From the NCBI RefSeq assembly GCF_003628555.1, contig NZ_CP021731.1, positions 2,728,001 to 2,792,000 of the forward strand: a stretch of 64,000 bases of DNA, given 5' to 3'. The position numbers were made by a program, and so were the translations under genes. The stretch is from Azoarcus sp. DN11. Its GTDB lineage: Bacteria > Pseudomonadota > Gammaproteobacteria > Burkholderiales > Rhodocyclaceae. The notes under the pieces are model-generated. The model worked only from the letters and a program-made list of their open reading frames with translations, had not been told where the DNA came from and ran no database searches. Shown here in pieces: positions 62,613-64,000 of this stretch. The first letter of the stretch is position 1. Every line of letters starts with the position of its first letter.

Positions 62613-64000
62613 ATGCACAGGCCAGCCCGTCAGCAGCAGTTTCCGACCGACCACTTCATCAATCGCGAGTTGTCCCTGCTGCAATTCCAGCGCAGGGTAT
62701 TGGCACAGGCCGCCGACAAATCAGTCCCGCTGCTCGAGCGGCTGCGTTTCCTGTGCATCGTGTCCAGCAACCTCGACGAGTTCTTCGAGATCCGCGTGTC
62801 CGGGATCAAGGAGCAGATCCGGCTCGGCAGCGGCAGCCCGGGCACCGATGGGCTGACGCCGGGCGACCTCCTCGACCGGGTCAGCCTGGAAGTCCATGCG
62901 CTGATCGCCGAGCAGTACGCGCTGTTGAACGAGGATATCCTGCCGGCGCTGGAAGCCGAAGGCATCGTCTTCCTGCGCCGCAGCGTGTGGAGCGAGGCCC
63001 AGCGCGCCTGGGTGCGCGACTATTTCCTGCGCGAGGTGATGCCCGTGCTGACGCCGATCGGGCTGGACCAGGCGCATCCGTTTCCGCGCGTGCTCAACAA
63101 GAGCCTGAACTTCGCCGTCGAACTCGAAGGCCTGGATGCCTTCGGGCGCGACTCCGGGGCCGCCATCGTGCAGGCCCCGCGCGCCCTGCCCCGCGTGATC
63201 CGCCTGCCGCGGGAAATCTGCGAGCACGAGTACAGCTTCGTGTTCCTGTCCTCGGTCCTGCGCTGCCACGTCGGCGAACTCTTCTCGGGCATGCACGTCC
63301 ACGGCTGCTACCAGTTTCGCGTGACCCGCAATTCCGACCTGTTCGTGGACGAGGAAGAGGTGAAGGATCTGCGCGCGTCGTTGAAGGGTGAATTGCAGCA
63401 ACGGCATTTCGGCGATGCCGTGCGGCTCGAGATCGCCGACAACTGCTCGGAGGAAATGGCCGCCTTCCTCGTGCAGCATTTCCGCCTGACGCCGAAGGAC
63501 GTGTACCGCACACCGGGTATCGTGAATCTGGTTCGCCTGATGCAGGTGACGGACTGGGTGAATCGGCCCGAGCTGAACTACCCGCCCTTCCAGCCGCGCC
63601 TGCCGAGAACGTTCGACCAGCGCCTGGAGATCTTCGATGCCATCCGGCGCCAGGACATCCTGCTGCACCACCCGTTCCAGAGTTTCAGTCCGGTGATCGA
63701 ACTGCTGCGCGCGGCGGCCGACGACCCGCAAGTGCTGGCGATCAAGATGACCGTGTATCGGACGGGGACCGACTCCGTGCTCATGGAGCACCTCGTGCGG
63801 GCAGCGCAAAAAGGCACGGAAGTGACGGTCGTGCTGGAACTGCGCGCGCGCTTCGACGAAGAAGCCAACATCAACTGGGCGAACAAGCTCGAAGAGGTCG
63901 GCGCCCACGTGGTGTACGGCGTCTTCGGTTACAAGACCCATGCGAAGCTGCTGATGCTGGTACGGCGCGAGGACGGGGGGTTGCGCCGCTACGTGCATAT
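62613..64000 (+). CDS. ppk1: Polyphosphate kinase 1, N-terminal part (cut by window end)
   Basis: The first 462 codons of a protein whose family is about 690 residues. Ppk1 makes polyphosphate from ATP. The N-domain opens with FINRELSLLQFQRRVLAQA, followed by SNLDEFFEIRVSGIKEQI, and the linker to the catalytic region by LLHHPFQSFSPVIELLRAA and VLAIKMTVYRTGTDS. The phospho-acceptor histidine is in GYKTHAKLLMLVRRE, just before the window end. ATG 62613 gives MHRPARQQQFPTDH; an ATG at 62584 is out of frame. The C-terminal phospholipase-D-like part lies beyond the window. Confidence 0.96.
   Translation, partial: MHRPARQQQFPTDHFINRELSLLQFQRRVLAQAADKSVPLLERLRFLCIVSSNLDEFFEIRVSGIKEQIRLGSGSPGTDGLTPGDLLDRVSLEVHALIAEQYALLNEDILPALEAEGIVFLRRSVWSEAQRAWVRDYFLREVMPVLTPIGLDQAHPFPRVLNKSLNFAVELEGLDAFGRDSGAAIVQAPRALPRVIRLPREICEHEYSFVFLSSVLRCHVGELFSGMHVHGCYQFRVTRNSDLFVDEEEVKDLRASLKGELQQRHFGDAVRLEIADNCSEEMAAFLVQHFRLTPKDVYRTPGIVNLVRLMQVTDWVNRPELNYPPFQPRLPRTFDQRLEIFDAIRRQDILLHHPFQSFSPVIELLRAAADDPQVLAIKMTVYRTGTDSVLMEHLVRAAQKGTEVTVVLELRARFDEEANINWANKLEEVGAHVVYGVFGYKTHAKLLMLVRREDGGLRRYVH

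Overview
The window is gene-dense, high-GC chromosomal DNA with short intergenic gaps and many ATGA, GTGA and TGATG start/stop overlaps. Gene content points to a betaproteobacterium, probably of the Azoarcus/Aromatoleum/Thauera group (Rhodocyclales): an L-lactate permease with a universal stress protein, a high-potential iron-sulfur protein, OmpW, a DUF2863 protein, an RpfE/phosphoglycerate-mutase-like gene next to recJ, and acyl-CoA/ETF genes. The lineage is an inference from gene content and order; no rRNA is present. I see no tRNA, rRNA, insertion sequence, prophage, CRISPR array or integrase.

Layout. 1-8.9 kb: the end of 2,4-dienoyl-CoA reductase, a flavin split-barrel protein, an EamA exporter, the divergent pair ppsA/ppsR, then DUF2863, msrB, DUF599 and an alpha/beta hydrolase. 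8.9-13.3 kb: comEC and the lipoprotein-release genes lolD/lolC. 13.5-16.3 kb: lactate permease, universal stress protein and HiPIP. 16.4-21.3 kb: a phosphoglycerate-mutase-like gene, recJ, ompW and prfB with its programmed frameshift. 21.3-26.1 kb: a three-gene, translationally coupled condensin of the MksFEB/JetABC type with no recognisable JetD/MksG nuclease nearby. 27-30.3 kb: an MFS transporter, an M20 amidohydrolase and a MarR regulator. 30.3-34.1 kb: alkA-ada alkylation repair, a DUF3820 protein and pepD. 34.3-40.4 kb: a helical protein with a UbiB-like kinase, then a TetR-HlyD-permease-ATPase efflux operon. 40.5-46.3 kb: radA, a LysR regulator, lplT, family-4 uracil-DNA glycosylase, rimI and tsaB. 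47-51.2 kb: ompR-envZ, then yciB-yciI-bolA-PPIase. 51.3-55.7 kb: an acyl-CoA dehydrogenase, etfA-etfB and a divergent TetR regulator. 55.7-64 kb: a TatD nuclease, an ECHDC3-like protein, a five-gene ppx-Mla-like lipid transport operon and divergent ppk (cut by the window end).

The most unusual items are the nuclease-less condensin operon, and several clean palindromic operators next to a plausible cognate regulator or regulated gene: three CATAC-N6-GTATG sites between etfB and tetR, TTGTCTGACAA before lctP with a near copy before lplT, a TGTCATT/AATGACA dyad inside the HiPIP promoter, GTTGC/GCAAC dyads before both the MFS and marR genes, and an FNR-type box before ompW.
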